Below are positions 28,093-36,216 of a stretch of DNA of 64,000 nucleotides, one piece after another. This stretch comes from Burkholderiaceae bacterium (lineage in GTDB: Bacteria; Pseudomonadota; Gammaproteobacteria; Burkholderiales; Burkholderiaceae_C), in contig CP126124.1 in assembly GCA_030123545.1 (NCBI GenBank), positions 1,364,001 through 1,428,000 of the forward strand, read 5' to 3'. The notes beneath the pieces are model-generated. The model saw nothing but the letters and a program-made list of their open reading frames with translations. It was not told where the DNA came from and did not search any database. Each line of letters starts with the position of its first letter. The first letter of the stretch is position 1. A program made the position numbers and the translations under genes.

Positions 28093-29607
28093 ATGGCCAA
28101 CCCTAGAGCGATACAGTGGGCGCAGCTGTTCGCCCTGCCGGAGCAGCCCGCATTGACCTTGCAGGGCCGGCTGCGGCTTGCCGTGGTGCAGGCGGTGCTG
28201 CACGGTCATCTGCGGCCGGGGGCGGCGCTGCCGTCGTCGCGCGAGTTGGCCGCGGTCATGGGCTTGAGCCGCAACACGGTGACCTCGGCCTATCTGCAGC
28301 TGATCGACGAGGGATTTCTCGAAGCGCGCCCGCGCAGCGGTGTGTTCGTCGCGGCGAATGCGCGGCCGCGGTCAGCGGCGCCGCTCGCGCCGACCGAGGC
28401 CGCGGCCGGCGGGCGCCTACCGGACTGGTCCGCCCGCGTGCTGCGCTCGCTGATCGACCGGCCGACCTTGTCGAAGCCGGACCAGTGGCGCGCCTATCCA
28501 TATCCGTTCGTCTACGGCAACTACGATCCGCAGCTGTTCCCGACCGAAGACTTCCGCGAGTGCTGCGTGCGCAGTCTCGCGCGCTCCCAGCTACCGCAAT
28601 GGGCTCCGGACTTCGAGACCGACGACGTCGCCGATCTGATCGAGCAGATACGCACGCGCCTGCTGCCCAGGCGCGGCGTGTTCGCCGCGCCCGAGGAGAT
28701 CATCGTCACTGTCGGCGCGCAGCATGCCTATTACCTGCTGGCCGAAGCCCTGCTCGCGCGAACCAGTTGGATCGGGATCGAGGAGCCCGGCCACCCGCAT
28801 GCGCGCAACAGCTTTTCGATGCGCGACCCCCAATGGGTTCCGGTTCCGGTCGACGCCCAGGGCGTCGTCGTCGACGCGCTGCCCAGGCTCGACTATCTGT
28901 TCGTCACCCCGTCGCATCAGAGCCCGACCACGGTGACGCTCAGCCTCGATCGGCGCCAAGCACTGCTGGCCCTGGCCGAGTCGCGCGACTTCGTCGTGAT
29001 CGAGGACGACTACGAAGCGGAAAACCTGTACGAAGGCGAGCCCATGCCCGCGCTCAAGAGCCTCGACCGCAGCGGACGCGTGATCTACATCGGCTCGGTA
29101 TCGAAGAGCCTGTCACCGGTGCTGCGGCTGGGCTACGTGGTGGCGCCGCGGGCACTGATCCGGCAGCTGCGGGTGATCCGCCACGCAATGATCCGGCACC
29201 CGAGTGCCTTTCTGCAGCATGCTTATGCGCTGTTCCTATCGCTCGGCCATCACGAGTCGCACGCGCGGCGCGTCAACGCCGCGATGCAGGAGCGCCTGGC
29301 GACGGCTGCGCGCGCGCTGCGCGAGCACCTGCCGGAGTTCGTGTTCGAAATGCCGCAGGGCGGCGCCTCGATCTGGGTGCGTGCGCCGCACTGGATCGAT
29401 TCGGGAGAGCTCGCGCTGGTTGCGCGCGGCCACGGCGTGCTGATCGAGGCCGGCGGGGTGTTCTTCGCCGATCCACCTTACCCATGCCCCTATTTCCGGA
29501 TGCGGTTGTCTTCGATTGCCGCGGATCGGATCCCGGATGGCATGCGCGCGCTTGCGCTTGCCGTGCACGAGATGGCGCAGGGTCGTTTCGACGCCCCGGC
29601 GGCCTGA
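28093..29607 (+). CDS. tauR: MocR/GntR family PLP-dependent regulator, probable TauR
   Basis: The 504-residue protein joins an N-terminal GntR winged helix (PGAALPSSRELAAVMGLSRN) to a class I aminotransferase-like domain. The PLP lysine is in GSVSKSLSP, and VIEDDYEAE provides the PLP-contacting aspartate. TauR of this architecture activates taurine genes in response to taurine, which may form a Schiff base with PLP. It is divergent from tauXY and just upstream of tauABC, the expected place. GabR-like control of another amine pathway is the less likely alternative. Confidence 0.88.
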   Translation: MANPRAIQWAQLFALPEQPALTLQGRLRLAVVQAVLHGHLRPGAALPSSRELAAVMGLSRNTVTSAYLQLIDEGFLEARPRSGVFVAANARPRSAAPLAPTEAAAGGRLPDWSARVLRSLIDRPTLSKPDQWRAYPYPFVYGNYDPQLFPTEDFRECCVRSLARSQLPQWAPDFETDDVADLIEQIRTRLLPRRGVFAAPEEIIVTVGAQHAYYLLAEALLARTSWIGIEEPGHPHARNSFSMRDPQWVPVPVDAQGVVVDALPRLDYLFVTPSHQSPTTVTLSLDRRQALLALAESRDFVVIEDDYEAENLYEGEPMPALKSLDRSGRVIYIGSVSKSLSPVLRLGYVVAPRALIRQLRVIRHAMIRHPSAFLQHAYALFLSLGHHESHARRVNAAMQERLATAARALREHLPEFVFEMPQGGASIWVRAPHWIDSGELALVARGHGVLIEAGGVFFADPPYPCPYFRMRLSSIAADRIPDGMRALALAVHEMAQGRFDAPAA

Positions 29608-29656
29608 TCGGCATCGCCGCGGCCTCGCGCCGCGGCATCAGGGTAAGCCCGATGCC

Positions 29657-29687
29657 GCTGGCTCCATGGGGCGGCTCTGTTTGGCAC
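29657..29687 (+). promoter_or_regulatory. Element GCTGGCTCCAT-N14-TGGCAC, copy 2 (upstream of tauA)
   Basis: GCTGGCTCCAT (29657-29667) and TGGCAC (29682-29687) have the same 14-bp spacing as the copy before the dpp-type operon. It lies about 140 bases before the tauA ATG. Just downstream, AGTC occurs twice at 11-bp spacing (GGAGTCCGACTAAAGTCAC), a further possible activator site. No strong -35/-10 pair was found near it. Confidence 0.45.
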
Positions 29688-29823
29688 TTCCATGTCTGCG
29701 GGAGTCCGACTAAAGTCACTTCGGCGTCATCCTGAACCCGGGCGGGGCGGCGCCAATCGTGTCCAGCGCGCCGGCTGGGCGCTTCACCGGTGTCGGTTCA
29801 CGTTCTTCAATGCGAGGTTCAAC

Positions 29824-30870
29824 ATGAATTCCAATCTTTCCCGCCGCAAGTTCAATCTGGCGGCGGCCAATCTCGTTGCCGGCTCGGTGGTGGGCGCGTC
29901 GATGCTGGGGACATCGAGCGCCTGGGCGCAGGGCAAGAGCGTCACCGCCGGCTATCAGACCATCGTCGGTCCGTTCCCGGTCGCGATCGCGGATGGCGCG
30001 TTCGACAAGGCAACCGGCTACAAGATCGACTGGCGCCAGTTCACTTCGGCGGGCGACATCACGGCGGCGTTCGCATCCGGCAACGTGCCGATCGGCGTGC
30101 TCGGATCCACGGGAATCGCGGCGGCGGCGAGCCACGGCGTCGACGTCGAGCTGTTCTGGATTCTCGACAACATCGGCAAGTCGGAGCAGCTGGTCGCGCG
30201 CAACGGCTCGGGCATCAAGACGCCGCAGGATCTGATCGGCAAGAAGGTGGCCGTGCCGTTCGTGTCCACCTCGCACTTCCACCTGCTGATCGCGTTGGAG
30301 AAGATCTGGCACATCCCGCCGTCCAAGGTGCAGATCCTGAACATGAAGCCGCCGGAAATCGTAGCGGCCTGGACCCGCGGCGACATCGACGCCGCGTACG
30401 TCTGGCCGCCGGCGCTGACGACGATCCTGAAGACCGGCAAGACGATCATCACGTCCGAAGAAGTCGGCGAGAAGAGCGTGCCGACCTTCGACGGGCTGAT
30501 CGTGGCCCGCGACTGGGCCGCGAAGAACCCGGAGTTCATGGCGGGCTTCACCAAGGTGCTGGCCCAGTATTACGCGGGCTACAACGCGGACAAGGCGAAG
30601 TGGACCGCCGATTCGCCGCAGGTCAAGGCGATGGCCAAGCTGGTCGGCGGCGAGCCGGCCGACGACGCCGATGCGCTCAAGCTCCTTAGCTATCCGACCG
30701 CGCAGGAGCAGGCTTCCACGACCTGGCTCGGCGGCGGCAAGGACAGCAAGGCGGTGCGTGCGCTGACGCAGAGCGCCGAGTTCCTCAAGTCGCAGCGCCA
30801 GATCGACAGCGTGCTGCCTGACTACAGCAAGTTCGTGACGGCGAAGTACGCGGAAGCGGCAGCCAAGTAA
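29824..30870 (+). CDS. tauA: Taurine ABC transporter periplasmic binding protein
   Basis: The 348-residue protein opens with a signal (LSRRKFNLAAANLVAGSVVGASML..SSAWAQG) and is a TauA/SsuA-type binding protein: VTAGYQTIVGPFPVAIADG, GDITAAFASGNVPIGVLGSTGIAAAAS, VPFVSTSHFHLL. It captures taurine in the periplasm for TauBC. The ATG at 29824 has GAGG six bases upstream and decides against the longer frame from 29692. It is the first gene of tauABC, directly after tauR. Another aliphatic sulfonate as ligand is possible. Confidence 0.92.
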   Translation: MNSNLSRRKFNLAAANLVAGSVVGASMLGTSSAWAQGKSVTAGYQTIVGPFPVAIADGAFDKATGYKIDWRQFTSAGDITAAFASGNVPIGVLGSTGIAAAASHGVDVELFWILDNIGKSEQLVARNGSGIKTPQDLIGKKVAVPFVSTSHFHLLIALEKIWHIPPSKVQILNMKPPEIVAAWTRGDIDAAYVWPPALTTILKTGKTIITSEEVGEKSVPTFDGLIVARDWAAKNPEFMAGFTKVLAQYYAGYNADKAKWTADSPQVKAMAKLVGGEPADDADALKLLSYPTAQEQASTTWLGGGKDSKAVRALTQSAEFLKSQRQIDSVLPDYSKFVTAKYAEAAAK

Positions 30871-30890
30871 TCACCGTAGCAGCAGCGGCA

Positions 30891-30915
30891 GCCGGGTCCG
30901 GAAGCGACACCCGGC
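30891..30915 (+). other. Intercistronic hairpin between tauA and tauB
   Basis: GCCGGGT and ACCCGGC form a perfect 7-bp stem with an 11-nt loop, 20 bases after the tauA stop. A TTTTT run lies about 20 bases further on, too far for a standard terminator. Such stems often keep the binding-protein part of a message more stable than the rest (known for other transporter operons; inferred here). Confidence 0.4.
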
Positions 30916-30974
30916 CCGGCGCGCCGCCCCCGATTTTTCGACCTATTCCATTGACCGCGTACAGAGGATTGCAA

Positions 30975-31802
30975 ATGGCAGCGCAAAAGGAAGCCTTGCA
31001 CGTCAAGGGCGTGAACGTGATCTTTCCGGGGCGGCAGCCGGGCGAGCAGGTGCAGGCGCTCGACAACATCAACCTCACCGTCAACAGCGGCGACTTCGTC
31101 GTCGCGCTCGGCGCGTCGGGCTGCGGCAAGACGACGCTGCTGAACATGATGGCCGGATTCCTCTCGCCCACGAACGGCGAGCTTCTGCTCGGGAACAGAA
31201 AGATCACCGGGCCCGGCTCGGACCGCGGCGTGGTGTTCCAGAAGCATGCGCTGCTGCCCTGGCTCAACGTGATCGACAACACCGAATTCGGTCTGCGGCT
31301 GCAGGGCGTCTCCAAGAAGGAGCGCTTCGAGATCGCCTCGCGCAACCTGGAACTGGTGGGCCTGAAGGACTTTCACAAGCACATGATCTACCAGCTCTCC
31401 GGCGGCATGCAGCAGCGCGTGGGGATCGCGCGCGCGCTCACCTGCAACCCCGCGACGCTGCTGATGGACGAGCCGATGGCCGCGCTCGACGCGTTGACGC
31501 GCGAAACGATTCAGGAACTGCTGCTCGACGTGTGGCAGAAGACCGGCAAGATGTTCTTCTTCATCACGCACAGCGTCGAGGAGGCGCTGTTTCTCGGCAA
31601 CCGCGTGATCGTGATGTCGCCGCGGCCGGGGCGCATCACCAATACCTTCGAGCTCGATTTCAATCGCCGCTTCCTCGAATGCCGCGATGCGCGCACGGTG
31701 AAATCCAGCCCGGACTTCATCAAGATGCGCGAAACGGTGCTCGGCATCATCTACGGCGATGAGAGGGCGGGGGAAAGCGAACAGGAGGCAGCCCATGCTT
31801 AA
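30975..31802 (+). CDS. tauB: Taurine ABC transporter ATP-binding protein
   Basis: The 275-residue ATPase of the nitrate/sulfonate/taurine family has Walker A GASGCGKTT, Q-loop VVFQKHALLPWLNV, signature LSGGMQQRVGIARAL and Walker B TLLMDEPMAALD. The ATG at 30975 has AGAGG upstream; the in-frame start at 30951 lacks it. It overlaps tauC by 8 bp. It powers taurine uptake. Confidence 0.93.
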   Translation: MAAQKEALHVKGVNVIFPGRQPGEQVQALDNINLTVNSGDFVVALGASGCGKTTLLNMMAGFLSPTNGELLLGNRKITGPGSDRGVVFQKHALLPWLNVIDNTEFGLRLQGVSKKERFEIASRNLELVGLKDFHKHMIYQLSGGMQQRVGIARALTCNPATLLMDEPMAALDALTRETIQELLLDVWQKTGKMFFFITHSVEEALFLGNRVIVMSPRPGRITNTFELDFNRRFLECRDARTVKSSPDFIKMRETVLGIIYGDERAGESEQEAAHA

Positions 31803-32694
31803 GCTTAGATTTCCGAAAACCCGGCTCGGCGTCGTCGAAGCCGGCGGCGCGGCCGCCACCGGCGGCGGCCTGATGCGTCTGTTCACGAGCAAGGCCGCGG
31901 CGCCGGGCCAGGTCTACGGCGCGCCGGGGCAGGGCAAGAGCACGACGATCAGCGTGGTGACGACCATCGTGCTGATCGGCCTGTGGTTCCTGATCACCAA
32001 CATGGGCTGGATCAAGCCGCTGTTTCTGCCGTCGCCGCAGGCGGTGTGGAGCAAGTTCGTCATCGCGGTCACCGAAGGCGTCGCGAACTCCACCCTCTGG
32101 CAGCACACGGTCACGAGCCTGTCGCGCGTGTTCGGCGCGTTCCTGCTGTCGTGCGTGACCGCGATCCCGATCGGCATCCTGATGGGCACGAACCGCGTGA
32201 TGCGCGGCATCTTCGACCCGCCGATCGAGTTCTACCGCCCGCTGCCGCCGCTGGCCTATCTGCCGCTGATGATCATCTGGTTCGGCATCGGCGAGCTGTC
32301 GAAGATCCTGCTGATCTTCCTCGCGATCTTCGCGCCGATGGCGATCTCCGCGCGCGCCGGCGTGCGCTCGGTCGGCATCGAGCAGATCCACGCCGCCTAT
32401 GCGATGGGCGCGAGCCGGTTCCAGATCATCCGGCACGTGGTGCTGCCGGCCGCGACGCCGGAAATCCTGACCGGCATGCGCATCGGCATCGGCTTCGGTT
32501 GGACCACGCTGGTCGCCGCCGAAATGGTCGCCGCGACCCGCGGCCTCGGCTTCATGGTGCTGAACGCGGCGCAGTACCTGCAGACCGACACCGTGATCAT
32601 GGGCATCATCGTGATCGGCCTGTTCGCGTTCGCGTTCGACCTGCTGATGCGCTACATCGAGCGAGTGCTGGTGCCGTGGAAGGGGCGGGTCTGA
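31795..32694 (+). CDS. tauC: Taurine ABC transporter permease
   Basis: The 299-residue inner-membrane permease has an N-terminal cytoplasmic extension of about 55 residues before the first membrane segment (VVTTIVLIGLWFLIT) and the EAA loop IHAAYAMGASRFQIIRHVVLPAATPEIL. AGGAGG precedes the ATG at 31795, inside the end of tauB, so the two are coupled. The gene ends tauABC. Confidence 0.93.
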   Translation: MLKLRFPKTRLGVVEAGGAAATGGGLMRLFTSKAAAPGQVYGAPGQGKSTTISVVTTIVLIGLWFLITNMGWIKPLFLPSPQAVWSKFVIAVTEGVANSTLWQHTVTSLSRVFGAFLLSCVTAIPIGILMGTNRVMRGIFDPPIEFYRPLPPLAYLPLMIIWFGIGELSKILLIFLAIFAPMAISARAGVRSVGIEQIHAAYAMGASRFQIIRHVVLPAATPEILTGMRIGIGFGWTTLVAAEMVAATRGLGFMVLNAAQYLQTDTVIMGIIVIGLFAFAFDLLMRYIERVLVPWKGRV

Positions 32695-32721
32695 CGGCGC
32701 TGCCGCGCCAGGGATCGAGCG

Positions 32722-32750
32722 GGAGCCGACCTGGCTGGCGGGTCGGCTCC
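32722..32750 (+). terminator. Strong hairpin downstream of tauC
   Basis: GGAGCCGACC and GGTCGGCTCC form a perfect 10-bp GC-rich stem with a 9-nt loop, 28 bases after the tauC stop. There is no T-run, so this is a non-canonical terminator or a 3-prime stabilising end. It also lies just downstream of the tRNA-Ser gene on the opposite strand and could serve both transcripts. Confidence 0.5.
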
Positions 32751-32776
32751 GGTCTGCTGGGGCTGATGCCTGAAAC

Positions 32777-32864
32777 TGGCGGAAGCGGTGAGATTCGAAC
32801 TCACGGACGGTTGCCCGTCGCCGGTTTTCAAGACCGGTGCCTTAAACCGCTCGGCCACGCTTCC
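32777..32864 (-). tRNA. tRNA-Ser, anticodon UGA
   Basis: On the minus strand the sequence begins GGAAGCGTGGCCGAGCGG and ends CACCGCTTCCGCCA, including an encoded CCA. The acceptor arms pair (GGAAGCG with CGCTTCC). The anticodon stem CCGGT/ACCGG encloses the loop CTTGAAA, so the anticodon is TGA (complement of 32828-32830). The long variable arm GGCGACGGGCAACCGTC marks a serine tRNA. It reads UCA and related codons. Confidence 0.97.
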
Positions 32865-32980
32865 TTGTGCTTGCGACGATCTGATCGGGTTCAGTGTTCA
32901 CACCGGCTCGCCGCGGCCGCCATTCTAGGCCCGGGCTGCGGTCGGCTGCACTGCGACCGAGTGCAATCGAAGATGTGTCG

Positions 32981-33754
32981 TCAGCTCTGGATCAACTCGA
33001 ACCGCACCGCGTCATCCTCCTCGCGGTGGAACAGCGAATCGAGCACGAAGTGGTAGCCGGTGTATTCGCGCCGCACCCAGTAGCCGAGGGCCGGCGCGAA
33101 CCAGAGTTGTTCGTCGCGCGTGTGGCCGCCGTAGACCGAATCGAGCTGTTCGAACCAGATCGTGCGGCGCACGCGCAGCGTGTCGAACGCGCCGGCCGGC
33201 ACGGTGATGCGTTCCCAGCCAAGCCCGCTCACGCGCGTGTCCCAGCGCTGCCAGTACGGAGAATCACCGCGCCGGTAGCGGTTGTGGATCACGGCGCCGG
33301 TGCCGATCGCGAGGCCGTCCGGTGCGAGCCGGTCCGGCTGCTGGAATTCGTACTGCAGGTCGTAGAACAGCTCCTGGCTTACCGCGGTGGCGGTTGCCAG
33401 CACGCAGCGGCCGGTGCGCGCCGCGCCGCTTTCGGGGTAAGTGTTCGACGGCGGCAGGCTGACGTCCAGCGTGCGCCCCGGGCCGCTCTGCGCTACCGCG
33501 ACGACCGCGTAATGCGCGTCGCCCAGATCGACGCCGTTGTAGCGATTGATCGCACGGAAGGCGAGCCGGCGGCCGTCCGCCAGCGGCGCGACTTGCGGCG
33601 CCACGGGCACCGGCAGCGGCGTGGCGAGCGGGGCAGGGGGTGCGCTCGCGCAACCGGCGAGTTCCGCCACCAGCGGGGCGCCGGCCAGCGCAGCAGCGCC
33701 GGTGAGCCAGTCGCGGCGGCTCCAGTGCGGCCGATCCGGTCGTCGAGATTTCAT
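32981..33754 (-). CDS. Predicted Tat-exported lipoprotein of unknown function
   Basis: The 257-residue protein begins MKSRRPDRPHWSRRDWLTGAAALAGAPLVAELAGC, a twin-arginine signal ending in a lipobox (LAGC), so it is probably anchored in the outer or inner membrane facing the periplasm. The mature part (VVAVAQSGPGRTLDVSLPPSNTYPES, GWERITVPAGAFDTLRVRRTIWF, FAPALGYWVRREYTGYHF) looks like an all-beta DUF3108-like domain. I do not recognise a precise family. It follows the ABC exporter gene by about 50 bp in the same direction and may share its transcript. Confidence 0.6.
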   Translation of the reverse strand: MKSRRPDRPHWSRRDWLTGAAALAGAPLVAELAGCASAPPAPLATPLPVPVAPQVAPLADGRRLAFRAINRYNGVDLGDAHYAVVAVAQSGPGRTLDVSLPPSNTYPESGAARTGRCVLATATAVSQELFYDLQYEFQQPDRLAPDGLAIGTGAVIHNRYRRGDSPYWQRWDTRVSGLGWERITVPAGAFDTLRVRRTIWFEQLDSVYGGHTRDEQLWFAPALGYWVRREYTGYHFVLDSLFHREEDDAVRFELIQS

Positions 33755-33803
33755 GATGCTCAGAGCATAGCGCCGCACGCGAGTTCCTGCCGCGCGGCGC
33801 TGC

Positions 33804-35600
33804 TCATGTAATGAACTGCAGCGCCGCGAGTTTGGCGTAGATGCCGCCCTGCTTGACGAGCGCATCGTGCGTGCCCTGCTCGACGATGCGGCCGCGGTCC
33901 ATCACGACGATGCGGTCCGCGCGCTGCACGGTCGCGAGCCGGTGCGCGATCACCAGCGTGGTGCGCCCGCGCATCGCCGATTCGAGTGCCGCCTGCACCA
34001 TGCGTTCGCTCTCGGCGTCGAGCGCGCTGGTGGCCTCGTCGAGCAGCAGCAGCGGCGGGTTCTTCAGGATCGCGCGCGCGATCGCGATGCGCTGGCGCTG
34101 GCCGCCGGACAGACGCACGCCGCGCTCGCCGAGGAAGCTGCGATAGCCCTCGGGCAGTGCTGCCAGAAATTCGTGCGCATGGGCCGCGCGGGCGGCGGCT
34201 TCGACCTCGCCGTCGCCTGCATCCGGCCGGCCGTAGCGGATGTTCTCCAGCGCGCTGGCCGAGAAGATCACCGGCTCCTGCGGCACGATCGCGATGCGCT
34301 CGCGCAATGCTTGCAGCGCCATCTCGCGCGTCGCGACGCCGTCCAGCCGGATCGTGCCGGCCGACGGGTCGTAGAAGCGCAGCAGCAGTTGGAACACGGT
34401 GCTCTTGCCGGCGCCGCTCGCGCCCACCAGCGCCACCGTCTCGCCCGGCGCCACGGCGAGGTTGAAGTCGACCAGCGCCGGTTGCGTCGGGCGCGACGGG
34501 TAGTGAAACGTCAATGCTTCGAAAACGATAGCAGTACCTGTAGGCGATACCTCGGCTACAGCCGGATTCTGTGGTGAAATAATGGCCGGGCGCGCGGCCA
34601 GCAGCTCCATCAACCGCTCGGTCGCGCCGGCGGCGCGCAGCAGGTCGCCGTAGACCTCGCCCAGCACCGCGAACGCGCTCGCGAGGAGGATCACGTACAG
34701 CACGGTCTGGCCGAGCTGGCCCGGCGACATCCGCCCCGCCAGCACCGCCTGCGCGCCCTGGTGCAGGCCCCAGATCAGCGCGGCGCTGGTCGCGATGATG
34801 ATGAACGCGACCAGCAGCGCGCGCGCCCCGGTGCGGCGCACCGCGGTCTGGAACGCGCTCTCGGTGGAAGCGCGAAAGCGCCCGGCTTCGCGCGGCTCGG
34901 CGGTGTAGCTCTGCACCACGGGGATCGCGTTAAGCACCTCGGCCGCGATCGCGCTCGCGTCGGCGACACGGTCCTGGCTCGCGCGCGACAGGCGGCGCAC
35001 GCGCCGGCCGATCCACAGCGTCGGCAGCACGACCAGAACCAGCACGCCGAGCACGCTGGCCATCACGGTCGGATTGGTCCAGACCAGGATGACCAGCGCG
35101 CCCAGCCCCATCACCGCATTGCGCAGCCCCATGCTCAGCGACGAACCGACGACGGTTTGCACCAGCGTGGTGTCGCCGGTGAGGCGCGACAGCACCTCGC
35201 CGGTCTGCGTGGTCTCGAAGAACTCCGGGCTCTGGTGCAGCACATGGCGGTACACCGCGTTGCGGATGTCGGCGGTGACGCGCTCGCCGAGCCAGCTCAC
35301 CATGTAGTAGCGCGCCGCCGAGAAGAGGCCGAGCAGGGCCGCGACCGCGAACAGCAGCGCGAAATGCCCGCTGAGCGCGACCGCCTGCGCGCCGCGGTCC
35401 GCATGGACCAGCCCGGCATCGACCACGCCCGCGTCGATCAGCCCGCGCAGCGCCAGCGGAAACACCAGCGTCGCTGCCGCCGCGAGCAGCAGGAACAGCA
35501 GCGCCAGCGCGATCCGGCCGCGGTACGGGCGCAGGAACGGCAGCAGCCCCGACAGCGATCGCGGGGAGCCTCGGCGCGGGTCGGAGCGGGGTTGGGTCAT
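33804..35600 (-). CDS. MsbA-type ABC exporter (fused membrane and ATPase domains)
   Basis: The 598-residue protein has six membrane segments (about 30-310) and a C-terminal ATPase with Walker A VGASGAGKST, signature LSGGQRQRIAIARAI, Walker B LLLLDEATSALD and H-loop VIAHRLATV. It is a homodimeric lipid or drug exporter by family. Between the two domains (about residues 343-365) lies an AT-richer stretch, PQNPAVAEVSPTGTAIVF, encoded by one of the in-frame repeat islands at 34505-34583. It is divergent from the marR efflux operon, so drug export is plausible. Confidence 0.92.
   Translation of the reverse strand: MTQPRSDPRRGSPRSLSGLLPFLRPYRGRIALALLFLLLAAAATLVFPLALRGLIDAGVVDAGLVHADRGAQAVALSGHFALLFAVAALLGLFSAARYYMVSWLGERVTADIRNAVYRHVLHQSPEFFETTQTGEVLSRLTGDTTLVQTVVGSSLSMGLRNAVMGLGALVILVWTNPTVMASVLGVLVLVVLPTLWIGRRVRRLSRASQDRVADASAIAAEVLNAIPVVQSYTAEPREAGRFRASTESAFQTAVRRTGARALLVAFIIIATSAALIWGLHQGAQAVLAGRMSPGQLGQTVLYVILLASAFAVLGEVYGDLLRAAGATERLMELLAARPAIISPQNPAVAEVSPTGTAIVFEALTFHYPSRPTQPALVDFNLAVAPGETVALVGASGAGKSTVFQLLLRFYDPSAGTIRLDGVATREMALQALRERIAIVPQEPVIFSASALENIRYGRPDAGDGEVEAAARAAHAHEFLAALPEGYRSFLGERGVRLSGGQRQRIAIARAILKNPPLLLLDEATSALDAESERMVQAALESAMRGRTTLVIAHRLATVQRADRIVVMDRGRIVEQGTHDALVKQGGIYAKLAALQFIT
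34516..34532 (-). repeat. In-frame short repeat, copy in the ABC exporter gene
   Basis: Forward strand GCTTCGAAAACGATAGC, 16 of 17 bases identical to the copy in mutL. In the coding strand it reads GCTATCGTTTTC, giving A-I-V-F. It is part of an AT-richer island (34505-34583) within an otherwise GC-rich gene, at the linker between domains. Confidence 0.6.
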
Positions 35601-35644
35601 TCGCCGCCAGTGTAGTCAGTTCTATTGTCCCGGCAAAAATAGCC

Positions 35645-35673
35645 TTGACAATATTTGCCTATGCAAATATATT
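35645..35673 (+). promoter_or_regulatory. marR promoter with perfect palindromic operator in the spacer
   Basis: TTGACA (35645-35650) and TATATT (35668-35673) are exactly 17 bp apart. The spacer is almost filled by ATATTTGC-CTAT-GCAAATAT (35651-35670), a perfect 8-bp inverted repeat typical of MarR-family operators. Binding would mask both promoter boxes. The expected start is about seven bases after the -10, at or next to the A of the marR ATG, so the message may be leaderless. Confidence 0.75.
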
Positions 35674-35679
35674 GAGTGG

Positions 35680-36216
35680 ATGACACAGCACGCCGATGCT
35701 GCCCGTGACATACCGCCGCTCACCGCCGCGGCAGTCGAGTTTTACAGTCCGGGCAGCTATTTCGCGGAGGACAGCGTAGGCCTGTTGATGCGCAAGACCG
35801 TGAACCGTCTCGCGCTGGAGATCGAACGCCAGATGGCGCCAAACGGGCTGACCAACGCGCAGTGGGTGCCGCTGCTCAAGCTCTACCTGGGCGAGGCCAG
35901 CACCGCGGCCGAGCTCGCGCGCGTGTGCGAACTGGACGCGAGCGCGATGACGCGGCTGCTGGACCGGGTCGAGGCCAAGGGTCTGTGCCGGCGCGAGCGC
36001 TCGTCCGAGGATCGCCGCGTGGTCAGCCTGAAGCTGACGCCCGAGGGGCGCGAGGCGGCGCAGAAGGTTCCCGAGGTGCTGTCGCGCGTCCAGAATGCCT
36101 GCCTCGCCGGCTTCACGCGCGAGGAATGGCAGACGCTGAAGGACTTCCTGCGGCGCATGCTCGAGAACACGCAGGCGCTGACGGCCGCCGGAGAACCGAA
36201 TGAAAAACAACCCTGA
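35680..36216 (+). CDS. MarR family transcriptional regulator of the efflux operon
   Basis: The 178-residue protein has the MarR winged helix (TAAELARVCELDASAMTRLLDRVEAKGLCRRERSSEDRRVVSLKLTPEG), with an N-terminal extension of about 30 residues. It overlaps the nodT-like gene by 17 bp and leads an OMF-MFP-MFS efflux operon, the usual ligand-responsive repressor arrangement. Its promoter carries a perfect palindrome, so it very likely represses itself and the pump. There is no good ribosome binding site before the ATG. Confidence 0.93.
   Translation: MTQHADAARDIPPLTAAAVEFYSPGSYFAEDSVGLLMRKTVNRLALEIERQMAPNGLTNAQWVPLLKLYLGEASTAAELARVCELDASAMTRLLDRVEAKGLCRRERSSEDRRVVSLKLTPEGREAAQKVPEVLSRVQNACLAGFTREEWQTLKDFLRRMLENTQALTAAGEPNEKQP

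Noticed and set aside
29682..29700. TGGCAC upstream of tauA as a sigma-54 -24 box
   Set aside because: No GC dinucleotide lies at the required 10-base distance after GG; the nearest TGC is 13 bases away. The dpp-side copy fails too.
32652..32858. Short minus-strand frame MAERFKAPVLKTGDG.. over the tRNA
   Set aside because: It is the well-known false translation of a tRNA-Ser gene.
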